DNA from: Enterocola sp045654205 | GTDB lineage: Bacteria > Bacteroidota > Bacteroidia > Bacteroidales > Paludibacteraceae | NCBI GenBank assembly: GCA_045654205.1 | Contig: JAZOMZ010000024.1 | Span: 1 to 64,000 of the forward strand | Reading direction: 5' to 3' | Length of the DNA stretch: 64,000 nt | In this document: piece after piece, positions 52,839-60,417 of the stretch | Numbering within the stretch: the stretch's first letter is position 1 | Layout of the letters: each line of letters begins with the position of its first letter | Made by a program: the position numbers and the translations under genes | Notes under the pieces: generated by a model | The model's database searches: none | Seen by the model: the letters and a program-made list of their open reading frames with translations, nothing else | What the model was told of the DNA's origin: nothing

Positions 52839-52876
52839 AAACGAAATTATACTATAAAATATTATCATATTTTTTG

Positions 52877-52884
52877 CAAAAATA
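52877..52884 (-). promoter_or_regulatory. -7 promoter box before the small 52665 gene
   Basis: TATTTTTG on the minus strand, in the gap between the HEPN gene stop and the small gene. Confidence 0.4.
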
Positions 52885-52937
52885 TAAAGAAAGTCTATAT
52901 AAACAAAATTAGAATTTTTATAACTATGTACAGAGTC

Positions 52938-53825
52938 TTATTTTATTAAGAATTTTCTATATATAGTTTTTAATTCTTTAATAAATGCAATTGTAGTATT
53001 TATTAAACTATGTGTATAGACTATACCATAGATAGTTCCACCTTCACACATTTTTGATTCTTGCTTAGCTCTTTCTTCTCTGTACTTTTTCCAATCTGCA
53101 ATATAGTCTAACTCTTTTGACATCATAAAATAATCAGGAATATCCAAGTTTCTTATTCTTTGTACCAAATCATCTAATTCTTTCTCTATTGCATTGAATT
53201 TTTCTGCTACATCCATTTTCATTTCATATGTAGTATTTAATTCTTTAGGATAAAGTATTTTATTGAAAATCATTTCTGAATAATCAATAAAGTCACATGA
53301 ATCTTTTAGATATTTAATGATTGACTCTTTATTAATATCAAGTGATTGGGGCATTTCATGACAAAGCATATGTCTTAACTTAAATATCTCATTAATTGAT
53401 TTCAATATATCATTCCCTAATCCTTTTTTTATTTCTTCTGCGAAATTAATTTCAAGTAGTGATGACATTGTATTATTTATATCTTCAAACTTACTACACG
53501 GAAACAGATATGCAAAATATTCTCCAATAGAAACGTCATTCTCATTAAATGCTGACAAAACTTCAAAATCAATATTAGTATTTTTTAGTTTTATTATACT
53601 ACTCAGGTTTTTCCTAAACTTGTGATTATCAATAATTTCTTTATACAATTCCCTAAAAAACGACTCAAAACAAGCTACTATCTTTACTGGAATATACTCA
53701 AGTAATACTGGCTTATCTATATCTTCACTTATTCTTTGTATTTCAGCTAATTCTATTTTAATTTCAATAGATTCAACACTACGAGATAATACTTCATTTA
53801 TTTGTGAAATAGATAATTTATTCAT
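52938..53825 (-). CDS. HEPN-domain protein fused to an LprI-like C-terminal domain
   Basis: 295 residues. The N-terminal two thirds are all helical with the HEPN RNase signature R-X4-H at Arg151-His156 (FKLRHMLCHEMP), in the style of RiboL-PSP-HEPN/MAE_28990 proteins. Residues about 210-290 (WKKYREERAKQESKMCEGGTIYGIVYTHSLINTTIAFIKELKTI) follow the pattern of the LprI/DUF1311 domain: W..YR, then E, then GGT(I). The Fic gene ends 50 bases upstream on the same strand. The HEPN fold in such a neighbourhood suggests an RNA-cleaving toxin or defence effector; this is inference. Confidence 0.6.
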   Translation of the reverse strand: MNKLSISQINEVLSRSVESIEIKIELAEIQRISEDIDKPVLLEYIPVKIVACFESFFRELYKEIIDNHKFRKNLSSIIKLKNTNIDFEVLSAFNENDVSIGEYFAYLFPCSKFEDINNTMSSLLEINFAEEIKKGLGNDILKSINEIFKLRHMLCHEMPQSLDINKESIIKYLKDSCDFIDYSEMIFNKILYPKELNTTYEMKMDVAEKFNAIEKELDDLVQRIRNLDIPDYFMMSKELDYIADWKKYREERAKQESKMCEGGTIYGIVYTHSLINTTIAFIKELKTIYRKFLIK

Positions 53826-53875
53826 AATCTTCCAACATTTCTAATAATGCGATCAAAAACCCTAATTCAAATAAT

Positions 53876-55228
53876 CTATTTACGCACTTTATTTTGCAAT
53901 TCAATATATAATTGATCTAATACATCATTTACCCATGTGTCAATCTGGTCTTTATTAGGTATAATACCATAACGATATTCATATTTTTTACCTTTCAACG
54001 TAACAATATATTCTTCATCATTAAATTGAAAATAAACTAATTGTTCTTGGTAAGAATTTGATTCCAATAAAATAGTTGGATTTCTTAAATAAATAGCAAA
54101 ATAAATATCCTTGTAACTCAAAGGATTATTTCTCAAGGTATCTTTAAAGGTTGAAAAAGGAACACGTTCATATTCACCAAGCCCAGTTATATGCCTGGGT
54201 TCTACCATGCATATATCATAAAACTTAGTAAATAACGACATTGATTCACCAATCTTGTCAGCAAATGGAATTATAAACTCATTAGCTATCTTCGTAACCT
54301 CATCTGCTGATTTTCTCTTAAAATTTCCTCTTTTTACATTCGCTTCTTTCTCTAATAGTATTAATTTCTTTTTCAAATCATCTTTTTCTTCAATACTTTC
54401 ACCTTTTGCGGCTTTAATACGCAATTCTAATGCTCGCTCTAAACATCCTTTCATATATAGAACAAAAGGTTGGATATCTTCCAACTTAGCTTTTGCACCA
54501 TCTGAAGGAACAAATCCTACACTTATATCACTAAAGTTCAATGCATTTAAGTACGAATCTTTATCATCAGTACGAACAATAATCATAGGATACCCTGCGC
54601 GTAGTAATATAAAGTTCACAAGCAACCTTGCAATTCTACCATTACCATCTTCGAATGGATGAATTCTAATATAACGATAATGAAATAAAGCAGCTAACTC
54701 AATTGCTGATAAGTTTCCTTCATTCACTGCCACATTATACCAATCAACCAAATCTGTCATTAAAGCAGGAGTTTCTTCTGGAGATGCATATTCAAATCTC
54801 TCTCCTGTTGCTGTAATAACAGAATTAGGTCGTGTTTTATACTGTCCAGCATGAACTGTATATGTCGTAATATTACCATCAGGTAATTGTTTTTTTACTT
54901 CATAATCTTCTCTTAAAAGTATTCTATGTAGCTCTCGTATAAAATACTCTGTTAATGGTCTATCATTTATCTTAGCTTCTTCTTGAATTATTTTCAAACA
55001 AACATTATGAGTTTTCATTTCCTCTAAATCATGCATTTTAGCATCACCGTCTATTTTACCAAACATTAAAAGCAATTCTGTTTGACCATAAGTTAGTGTA
55101 TTCCCCTCAATATGATTAGAATTATAATTAAATTCCAACATAAATTTCTGTTCAATTCTATTTTGAACATCTTGAGAAATTGGTTGTAATGATTGCCATT
55201 CGTTATATAATAAATTTATATTATCCAT
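53876..55228 (-). CDS. Fic-family AMP-transferase with N-terminal inhibitory helix
   Basis: 450 residues. The Fic active-site motif is complete: HPFEDGNGRIAR at residues 190-201. An inhibitory-helix motif [S/T]xxxE[G/N] lies at Ser37-Glu41-Gly42 (NYNSNHIEGNT), so this is a class II Fic protein, self-inhibited in cis. A C-terminal region of about 200 residues (charged coiled part, then FAIYLRNPTILLESNSYQEQ) has no clear family. Targets unknown. Upstream of the HEPN gene on the same strand, probably one transcript. Confidence 0.88.
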   Translation of the reverse strand: MDNINLLYNEWQSLQPISQDVQNRIEQKFMLEFNYNSNHIEGNTLTYGQTELLLMFGKIDGDAKMHDLEEMKTHNVCLKIIQEEAKINDRPLTEYFIRELHRILLREDYEVKKQLPDGNITTYTVHAGQYKTRPNSVITATGERFEYASPEETPALMTDLVDWYNVAVNEGNLSAIELAALFHYRYIRIHPFEDGNGRIARLLVNFILLRAGYPMIIVRTDDKDSYLNALNFSDISVGFVPSDGAKAKLEDIQPFVLYMKGCLERALELRIKAAKGESIEEKDDLKKKLILLEKEANVKRGNFKRKSADEVTKIANEFIIPFADKIGESMSLFTKFYDICMVEPRHITGLGEYERVPFSTFKDTLRNNPLSYKDIYFAIYLRNPTILLESNSYQEQLVYFQFNDEEYIVTLKGKKYEYRYGIIPNKDQIDTWVNDVLDQLYIELQNKVRK

Positions 55229-55298
55229 ATTATATTTTTTAATTGTTTATCCACATTAATACTTTAAACTATATTCTTTAGAATATTTTATATAGACG

Positions 55299-55306
55299 CA
55301 AAATTA
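55299..55306 (-). promoter_or_regulatory. -7 promoter box of the Fic gene
   Basis: TAATTTTG on the minus strand, about 70 bases before the Fic ATG. Confidence 0.45.
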
Positions 55307-55336
55307 ATGATTTTATAGATTCTAATAGTTAGGAAA

Positions 55337-55488
55337 TTACATTTTTTTTCTCTTACTCCTTTCTTCCCATTTTAAGTACATTTTTAATAACCATCTTTTA
55401 TAGAATGGAAGTTTCAGATTTCTTTCATTATATAAAAATTAAGATACTCACTATCGGGCAATTCCCATATCTTAGAATCTTTATCCAT
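55337..55488 (-). pseudogene. Possible frameshifted small gene downstream of the DUF4062 gene
   Basis: Starting at an ATG just behind the DUF4062 stop the minus strand reads MDKDSKIWELPDSEYLNFYI, then stops after MKEI; in the next frame it continues NERNLKLPFYKRWLLKMYLK and WEERSKRKKM before a stop. Both halves look coding and abut, which suggests a single reading frame of about 50 residues broken by one shift. No family recognised. Confidence 0.3.
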
Positions 55489-55507
55489 ATCAATCTTTTA
55501 TATTCTC

Positions 55508-56491
55508 TTACGTTTTCTTACAATTTAGCAATGCATAATATTTCTCACCTTTTTGTGTTAGTTCCCATTTATGTTCAAATTGAGTTTGTTTCACTTTAAT
55601 AAAACCAAGTGCAACAAACTGATTCTGAAAATCCATCACTATTTCTTTTATTCCCTTCACTGAAATATTAGGTTCATTTATGTAAAAAATCCCACAAAGG
55701 ACATCCTCTATATGCTCATCAATATATTCAAATGGTCTGGTTTTTATATTAGAAACAATCTTGTTATACCATTCAGACCAAGTAAGAGAGATATTACTAT
55801 CTATCAACTCCTTTGATTCATAAAAATCTTCTTTTACGATTACTACTCTCAATTCAAAATCTTTATCAACGCCTTCTATTTCTCCTCCAAATAATTTTAT
55901 ATAATGTTTATTTTCCTCTTTAAGTTTATCTATCTCACGTTGCAAACATATTATCTTTTCATCGTCAACAATTAGAGATTCTTCATCACCTCTCACCCAA
56001 CCTATACGTGGACACTCATGTATAACCCTTGCCAATGTAATGGAAACCTCACGATATAGAGTAGTTGAATCTGCCCAATATTTAACCAACCTATTGGTTT
56101 CTACTTTCTTCTTAAATTCTTCTAGTTTCTTTCGTATATTTTCGTCTACATCTACCTTTGCTAACGGAATGATATTTATATCCTCATGAATAAACGCTAT
56201 AACAGGTATTTTCTTCTCCAATGCATATAAAAATTCTTTTTCTGTATAACTTATACCTTCAGGAGTCAAACTTCCATATCTTCCAGCTATGATTAGTAAA
56301 TAATAATCACTATTATCGATTTCTTTCTTTATATAATCAAACTGCTTTTCGTCTGTTGCTGGAAACAACTCCATACCAGCAGGAAAACAATTTAATTTCA
56401 GTAATATTCTTAATATCTCTTCACGTTCCTCTTTTAAGTCAACATAAGTAGAACTTAAAAATACTTGATAGCGCTTATTCATAATCTTCAA
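55508..56491 (-). CDS. DUF4062-domain protein
   Basis: 327 residues (start also possible at MNKRYQVFL, 56482). N-terminal DUF4062: YQVFLSSTYVDLKEEREEIL, FPAGMELFPATDEKQFDYIKKEIDNSDYYLLIIAGRYGSLTPEGISYTEKEFLYA and KIPVIAFIHED. Then a coiled linker, a middle with KLFGGEIEGVDKDFELRVVIV, and a C-terminal winged-helix-like end (NQFVALGFIKVKQTQFEHKWELTQKGEKYYALL). DUF4062 has a TIR/SLOG-like fold and is frequent in defence loci. Third gene of a minus-strand series: ten bases after the 56502 gene. Confidence 0.82.
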   Translation of the reverse strand: MKIMNKRYQVFLSSTYVDLKEEREEILRILLKLNCFPAGMELFPATDEKQFDYIKKEIDNSDYYLLIIAGRYGSLTPEGISYTEKEFLYALEKKIPVIAFIHEDINIIPLAKVDVDENIRKKLEEFKKKVETNRLVKYWADSTTLYREVSITLARVIHECPRIGWVRGDEESLIVDDEKIICLQREIDKLKEENKHYIKLFGGEIEGVDKDFELRVVIVKEDFYESKELIDSNISLTWSEWYNKIVSNIKTRPFEYIDEHIEDVLCGIFYINEPNISVKGIKEIVMDFQNQFVALGFIKVKQTQFEHKWELTQKGEKYYALLNCKKT

Positions 56492-56501
56492 TCCTATACT
56501 T

Positions 56502-57305
56502 TTATTTAATTTCCAAATAACATACTTTTTTGATAAAGTCGGCTAAATCTGTTTCTCTTTTTATATATTTATCAAATGCTTCTTGTGCAAAACTAGATAT
56601 CCAATTTTCACTTCCTTCTGGTGGAGTTTCGTTACAATCTAAATAATCAACATAATCTGATGCCGTTAAATAATTAGGATTTAAATAAAAGACAAACGCT
56701 AAATGAATAGTAAAGACTCTTTTTATAATAATATGAAAATTCTTTAGATGATGTTCCCTTACAGATAAATACACTTTATTACAATTTAATACCACTGAGT
56801 TATATCTATTGCCGTGCACACAATCATCTAAGATTTCTCTAAATCTCTTTAATTCTGCATCCCAACCCAAATATTGATATAAATCTTTAGAGTTTTCTGA
56901 TGTCTTTAAATATTTCAAAAGTTTTTTTATTGATGGGATACGATATTTCCCTTTTAACCAATCTTCTACTTCTTTTACTACTAAATTATCATCCCAATTA
57001 TATTTATCTTTTAAAATGACATTTATATATATTTCTAATAAAATATCATCGAAGTATTTTCTAAGAAGGACATACGCATCTGTTATCAATCCTCTTTTTA
57101 ATAATGTATATATAGACTCTAATGTTCCATTAATAGCAGTGTATACATACGTTGTATAATTAATGAATCTAAGAGTACCATTAGGCATAAAGAATGAGCA
57201 GCTATATGACAAAGAATCATAAAATGATCTAATATAATCAATCTCTTCAAATACTAAATGATTTTTATATGCATCAGAGAATTTTAATTCTTCATATTCC
57301 CACAT
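56502..57305 (-). CDS. Protein of unknown function in the DUF4062 operon
   Basis: 267 residues from MWEYEELKF at 57305; an earlier ATG at 57335 would overlap the preceding gene by 14 bases. Helix-rich, with many Tyr, Phe and Lys. TYVYTAINGTLESIYTLLKRGLITDAYVLLRKYFDDILLEIYINVIL resembles the helical HEPN/DUF5677-like bundles, and LDDCVHGNRYN could be a HEPN-type H motif, but no RX4H is present. Not assigned. Lies between the HExxH gene and the DUF4062 gene with 10 to 16-base gaps. Confidence 0.7.
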   Translation of the reverse strand: MWEYEELKFSDAYKNHLVFEEIDYIRSFYDSLSYSCSFFMPNGTLRFINYTTYVYTAINGTLESIYTLLKRGLITDAYVLLRKYFDDILLEIYINVILKDKYNWDDNLVVKEVEDWLKGKYRIPSIKKLLKYLKTSENSKDLYQYLGWDAELKRFREILDDCVHGNRYNSVVLNCNKVYLSVREHHLKNFHIIIKRVFTIHLAFVFYLNPNYLTASDYVDYLDCNETPPEGSENWISSFAQEAFDKYIKRETDLADFIKKVCYLEIK

Positions 57306-57321
57306 AGAACAAATATAATAA

Positions 57322-58452
57322 TTATAAATTATCACATATAACTCTATTATTTTCAGTCTTTACTATTTCAACTCCTCTTGCTAATATAGCATCTATTCCA
57401 AGATCAAAGATACACCCTTTAATTTCCCATGGTTCATTAAAACATTCAAATTCATTGCAATCACACATATATTTAAATGGACAAACAAAATCATTAGGAT
57501 TCATAAAGTAATTATACATAGTACTAATTCCAACCATTGATATTACATCTTGACAAGAATGTTCAACTTCTAATAATTGTGGATAAAATTGTTTTCCATC
57601 TCTTTGATGTATAAAAGGTATTCCTAAATAATCAATTAATGATTTAATATTTTTCTCATTAAAATCATTACAATTTAAAACATTTAAAATAGGTACTATA
57701 CCATCCTTTATTTTTACTCTTTCAAGTAAAATTTCAATATATTTCAAATCACAAGGTAATAATTTACTAATTGATTCTTTATACTTTTCAACCAGTTTAT
57801 TATATGAATAACAAATATTTTCATTACTTATTTTTATTCTTGAATTTTGCATAAAATTTTCAAAAATCTGAAAACCAGTTAACAAAGGATTTTGATTTGC
57901 TTCTTTTAATAAATGTATTAAAAGATAGCCTGGATCTAAAGAAAATAATGAAATGTAACACAAACAGATAAGTTTTTTAATGTCTAATGCAATATTTGAA
58001 AAATGCTTCTCACATAAAATCCTAATAACATTATATGGAACATCATAATGATAAAGTTCTTTATCAATAAGAGACTGATACATCGCAGACATACTTTCTT
58101 TTATTATAGTAGAACCAATTATAATATTTATAGGAGTTAATGAATTCGTAACATGTACCTCATAGTTAACTACATGCATATCAATTGGGAAACCTTCGAT
58201 TTTCTCAAAACTAAACTTTGTTGGTTTATTTTTATCTATTACACTATTTAAATGTCCAGTACCTAAACTACACTTATACCATTTATTTTGTAAACTTAAT
58301 TCTTCAGATAAATCATATTTGTATGGTAGAATTATTTCTTCTTTATTTTTTATTGAATAAACAAACTCACATATATTATTATTTAATAATATTGCCGAAT
58401 ATATGCCATAAGGTGTAGATATATTTTGAAGAAAATGTACATACTCATGCAA
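57322..58452 (-). CDS. HExxH-motif protein (putative metalloprotease), N-terminus probably frameshifted
   Basis: 376 residues if started at the TTG directly before HEYVHFLQN, which holds a zinc-protease HExxH motif. Upstream the same frame stays open for 37 more codons with coding character (EYEIRGSYSTGCFNIFINGD...LSTRDLGTFLHEYVH) but has no start codon. An ATG at 58565 in the next frame, 16 bases downstream of a TATTTTTG box, would give MK(E)EYEIRG after restoring one lost base. The C-terminus is cysteine-rich (CPFKYMCDCNEFECF). No known family recognised. First gene of the series ending in DUF4062. Confidence 0.65.
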   Translation of the reverse strand: MHEYVHFLQNISTPYGIYSAILLNNNICEFVYSIKNKEEIILPYKYDLSEELSLQNKWYKCSLGTGHLNSVIDKNKPTKFSFEKIEGFPIDMHVVNYEVHVTNSLTPINIIIGSTIIKESMSAMYQSLIDKELYHYDVPYNVIRILCEKHFSNIALDIKKLICLCYISLFSLDPGYLLIHLLKEANQNPLLTGFQIFENFMQNSRIKISNENICYSYNKLVEKYKESISKLLPCDLKYIEILLERVKIKDGIVPILNVLNCNDFNEKNIKSLIDYLGIPFIHQRDGKQFYPQLLEVEHSCQDVISMVGISTMYNYFMNPNDFVCPFKYMCDCNEFECFNEPWEIKGCIFDLGIDAILARGVEIVKTENNRVICDNL

Positions 58453-58580
58453 GAATGTTCCTAAATCTCTAGTTGATAAATTTGATAAATTTAAATCAAA
58501 ATCACCATTTATAAATATATTAAAACACCCTGTACTGTAACTTCCTCTTATTTCATATTCTTCATTTTATATATTTTCTA

Positions 58581-58588
58581 CAAAAATA
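58581..58588 (-). promoter_or_regulatory. -7 promoter box of the HExxH operon
   Basis: TATTTTTG on the minus strand, exact TAnnTTTG, 16 bases upstream of the ATG at 58565. Confidence 0.55.
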
Positions 58589-58647
58589 AAAAACTCTATT
58601 CACAAACACAAACGATTTTAGATTATAAATATCAGTAAAAAATATCA

Positions 58648-58725
58648 GAAGAGTATTTGCATAATCCGGAGCATGTTACTCGTAATATGTTGTGGGAAGA
58701 GTATAAAGAAGAACATCCAAATAGA
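58648..58725 (+). mobile_element. IS21-family istA internal fragment
   Basis: Plus-strand translation EEYLHNPEHVTRNMLWEEYK followed by EEHPN matches the region after the HTH of IS21 IstA (P...T...LW.EY). It is inverted relative to the N-terminal istA fragment at 58821-59009 and is followed by unrelated sequence. Confidence 0.6.
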
Positions 58726-58750
58726 TGTTGTAGTACTTCTAAACTTAAGC

Positions 58751-58848
58751 GATGTAAAACTACAATCCATCATGCAAAAAGGTGATGTACATCGCGGTCG
58801 AGATACGTTGCGTTACAACTTCATGCAAGAACATATAGAAGAATATGC
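58751..58848 (+). pseudogene. Fragment of an unidentified gene between IS21 pieces
   Basis: Plus-strand frame DVKLQSIMQKGDVHRGRDTL, then RYNFMQEHIEEYA, looks like genuine coding sequence but has no proper start and merges with the IS21 fragment. Not recognised. Confidence 0.3.
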
Positions 58849-59009
58849 TCTTGCATACTCATGCCTGTTGCTTCAGCACGTGAACGATAATTACGAAGTG
58901 ATGTGCGGCTTAACTTCAATTTACGTTCTATCTCACGCAATGAAGTTCCGCGATAAAATTCTCTAATAATTACTTTGATGTCTGTCATTGTTGCTTTTAC
59001 GTTTGCCAT
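58821..59009 (-). mobile_element. IS21-family istA 5' fragment
   Basis: MANVKATMTDIKVIIREFYRGTSLREIERKLKLSRTSLRNYRSRAEATGMSMQE is the N-terminal HTH of an IS21 IstA transposase; the match ends abruptly and the frame stops eight codons later. No istB or complete istA is present. Confidence 0.8.
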
Positions 59010-59039
59010 AACCTTGTGGATTTATCTTTGCCACAAAAT

Positions 59040-59105
59040 TTCATTCTGATACACCCGGTACATTTGAAAGTGATATAGGCGGTACATTTAAACTGATGCT
59101 ATCAA
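59040..59105 (-). mobile_element. IS21-type terminal region
   Basis: Two copies of GGTACATTT(A/G)AA about 24 bases apart, upstream of the istA fragment. IS21 ends typically carry such repeats for transposase binding. Only one end was seen. Confidence 0.5.
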
Positions 59106-59139
59106 TTTTATACAATTGATGGATAATTTGCAATTTATT

Positions 59140-59250
59140 TTGTCACATAAATACAGAAAATTTGTGACAAAAATAAATATAGAGAAATAAACAATAGTTA
59201 CCTCTTTACAGAAGAAGTAACTATTACTATATATTGTAGAACTAGATGTG
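59140..59250 (+). repeat. Hairpin repeat, copy 4
   Basis: TTTTGTCACATAAATACAG and AAAATTTGTGACAAAAATAA, then ATAGAGAAATAAACAATAGT and TACCTCTTTACAGAAGAAGT, AACTATTACTATATATTG, GTAGAACTAGATG. Shares at least 100 bases with copy 3. Lies at the 3' side of wecB. Confidence 0.8.
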
Positions 59251-59259
59251 ACGTTTGTC

Positions 59260-60348
59260 TTACAACACCCTCAACACTTCCACTATTCTTTCTGCTGCTT
59301 TGCCATCCCAAAGTTCTGGGATGCCGCCTTTTTTCCAATTGCCAGAAAGAAGAGTGCCAAATGCAGGAGCAATATTGTCTGGATTTGTGCCGATAAGTTC
59401 GTTAGTGCCTATTTCGCAAGTTTCTGGGCGTTCGGTATTGTCACGAAGGGTGATGCAAGGCACGCCCATCACGGTTGTTTCCTCGGTAATACCACCACTG
59501 TCGGTAACCACTGCTAACGCACGTTTTACCATGTAGTTAAATTCCAAATATCCCATTGGAGATACAATATGTAAATTTGGAGCTTCAATGCCAAGTTCGG
59601 CAAATAGTTTAGCAGTACGTGGGTGGATTGGGAAAATAATTGGCAGACCTTTCGCGTTTTCCACTATTTCAGTCATCAATGCTTTAAGGTGATTTGTTTC
59701 ATCCACATTAGCAGGACGATGCAGAGTAAGCATTATATAACCCTTTTCTTGCAAGTTCAATTCATCGTAGATTGCAGGTTTCACAAAACGGTCGATATTT
59801 GCAAGCAAAGTATCAATCATCACATTACCAACAAGATAAATACGATTTTCGTCGATTCCTGCCTTCACAAGATTACTACTTGCCCAACGAGTTGTAGTGA
59901 AGAAATAATCAGTAATAGAATCGGTCACCATACGGTTGATTTCCTCTGGCATTGTCATATCATACGAACGAATACCAGCCTCCACGTGAGCAACCTTTAT
60001 ATTCAATTTCTTTGCCACGATACTGCAAGCCATGGTACTTGTTACGTCGCCAACCACAAGAACCAAATCGGTAGGATTTTCAATCAGTTCCTTCTCAAAC
60101 GCAACCATAATAGCAGCTGTTTGCTCAGCTTGCGAACCGCCACCGCAACCCAAATTTGCATCAGGCGCAGGAATATTAAGTTCTTCAAAGAAAGTATCAG
60201 ACATTTGTTTGTCGTAGTGCTGACCAGTGTGCACCAATCTGTAGGCAATATCTACCCCACTTTTACGCGCTTTAATGATTGCATGAATCAGCGGAGCAAT
60301 CTTCATAAAATTTGGTCTCGCACCCGCAATAAGAGTTATGTGTTTCAT
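59260..60348 (-). CDS. wecB: Non-hydrolysing UDP-N-acetylglucosamine 2-epimerase
   Basis: 362 residues. N-terminal GARPNFMKIAPLIHAI (UDP-sugar epimerase motif), RLVHTGQHYDKQMSD, HVEAGIRSYDMTMPEEINR and SGGITEETTVMGVPC near the C-terminus. Interconverts UDP-GlcNAc and UDP-ManNAc for surface polysaccharides. Separated from the glycosyltransferase gene by about 70 bases with its own promoter box; GC content is higher than the neighbouring conflict genes. Confidence 0.93.
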   Translation of the reverse strand: MKHITLIAGARPNFMKIAPLIHAIIKARKSGVDIAYRLVHTGQHYDKQMSDTFFEELNIPAPDANLGCGGGSQAEQTAAIMVAFEKELIENPTDLVLVVGDVTSTMACSIVAKKLNIKVAHVEAGIRSYDMTMPEEINRMVTDSITDYFFTTTRWASSNLVKAGIDENRIYLVGNVMIDTLLANIDRFVKPAIYDELNLQEKGYIMLTLHRPANVDETNHLKALMTEIVENAKGLPIIFPIHPRTAKLFAELGIEAPNLHIVSPMGYLEFNYMVKRALAVVTDSGGITEETTVMGVPCITLRDNTERPETCEIGTNELIGTNPDNIAPAFGTLLSGNWKKGGIPELWDGKAAERIVEVLRVL

Positions 60349-60372
60349 AGTATTTTCTAAAATTTCAATCTA

Positions 60373-60380
60373 CAAAGATA
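60373..60380 (-). promoter_or_regulatory. -7 promoter box of wecB
   Basis: TATCTTTG on the minus strand, 25 bases before the ATG. Confidence 0.6.
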
Positions 60381-60417
60381 ACATTTTGCAGATAAATCAC
60401 AATAAAGTCAACGATTT

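Noticed and set aside
49600..59250. The hairpin repeats as a CRISPR array or integron attC array
   Set aside because: Spacing is kilobases, no spacers or cas genes; the stem ends lack the GTTRRRY/RYYYAAC core pair expected of attC sites and no integrase was seen.
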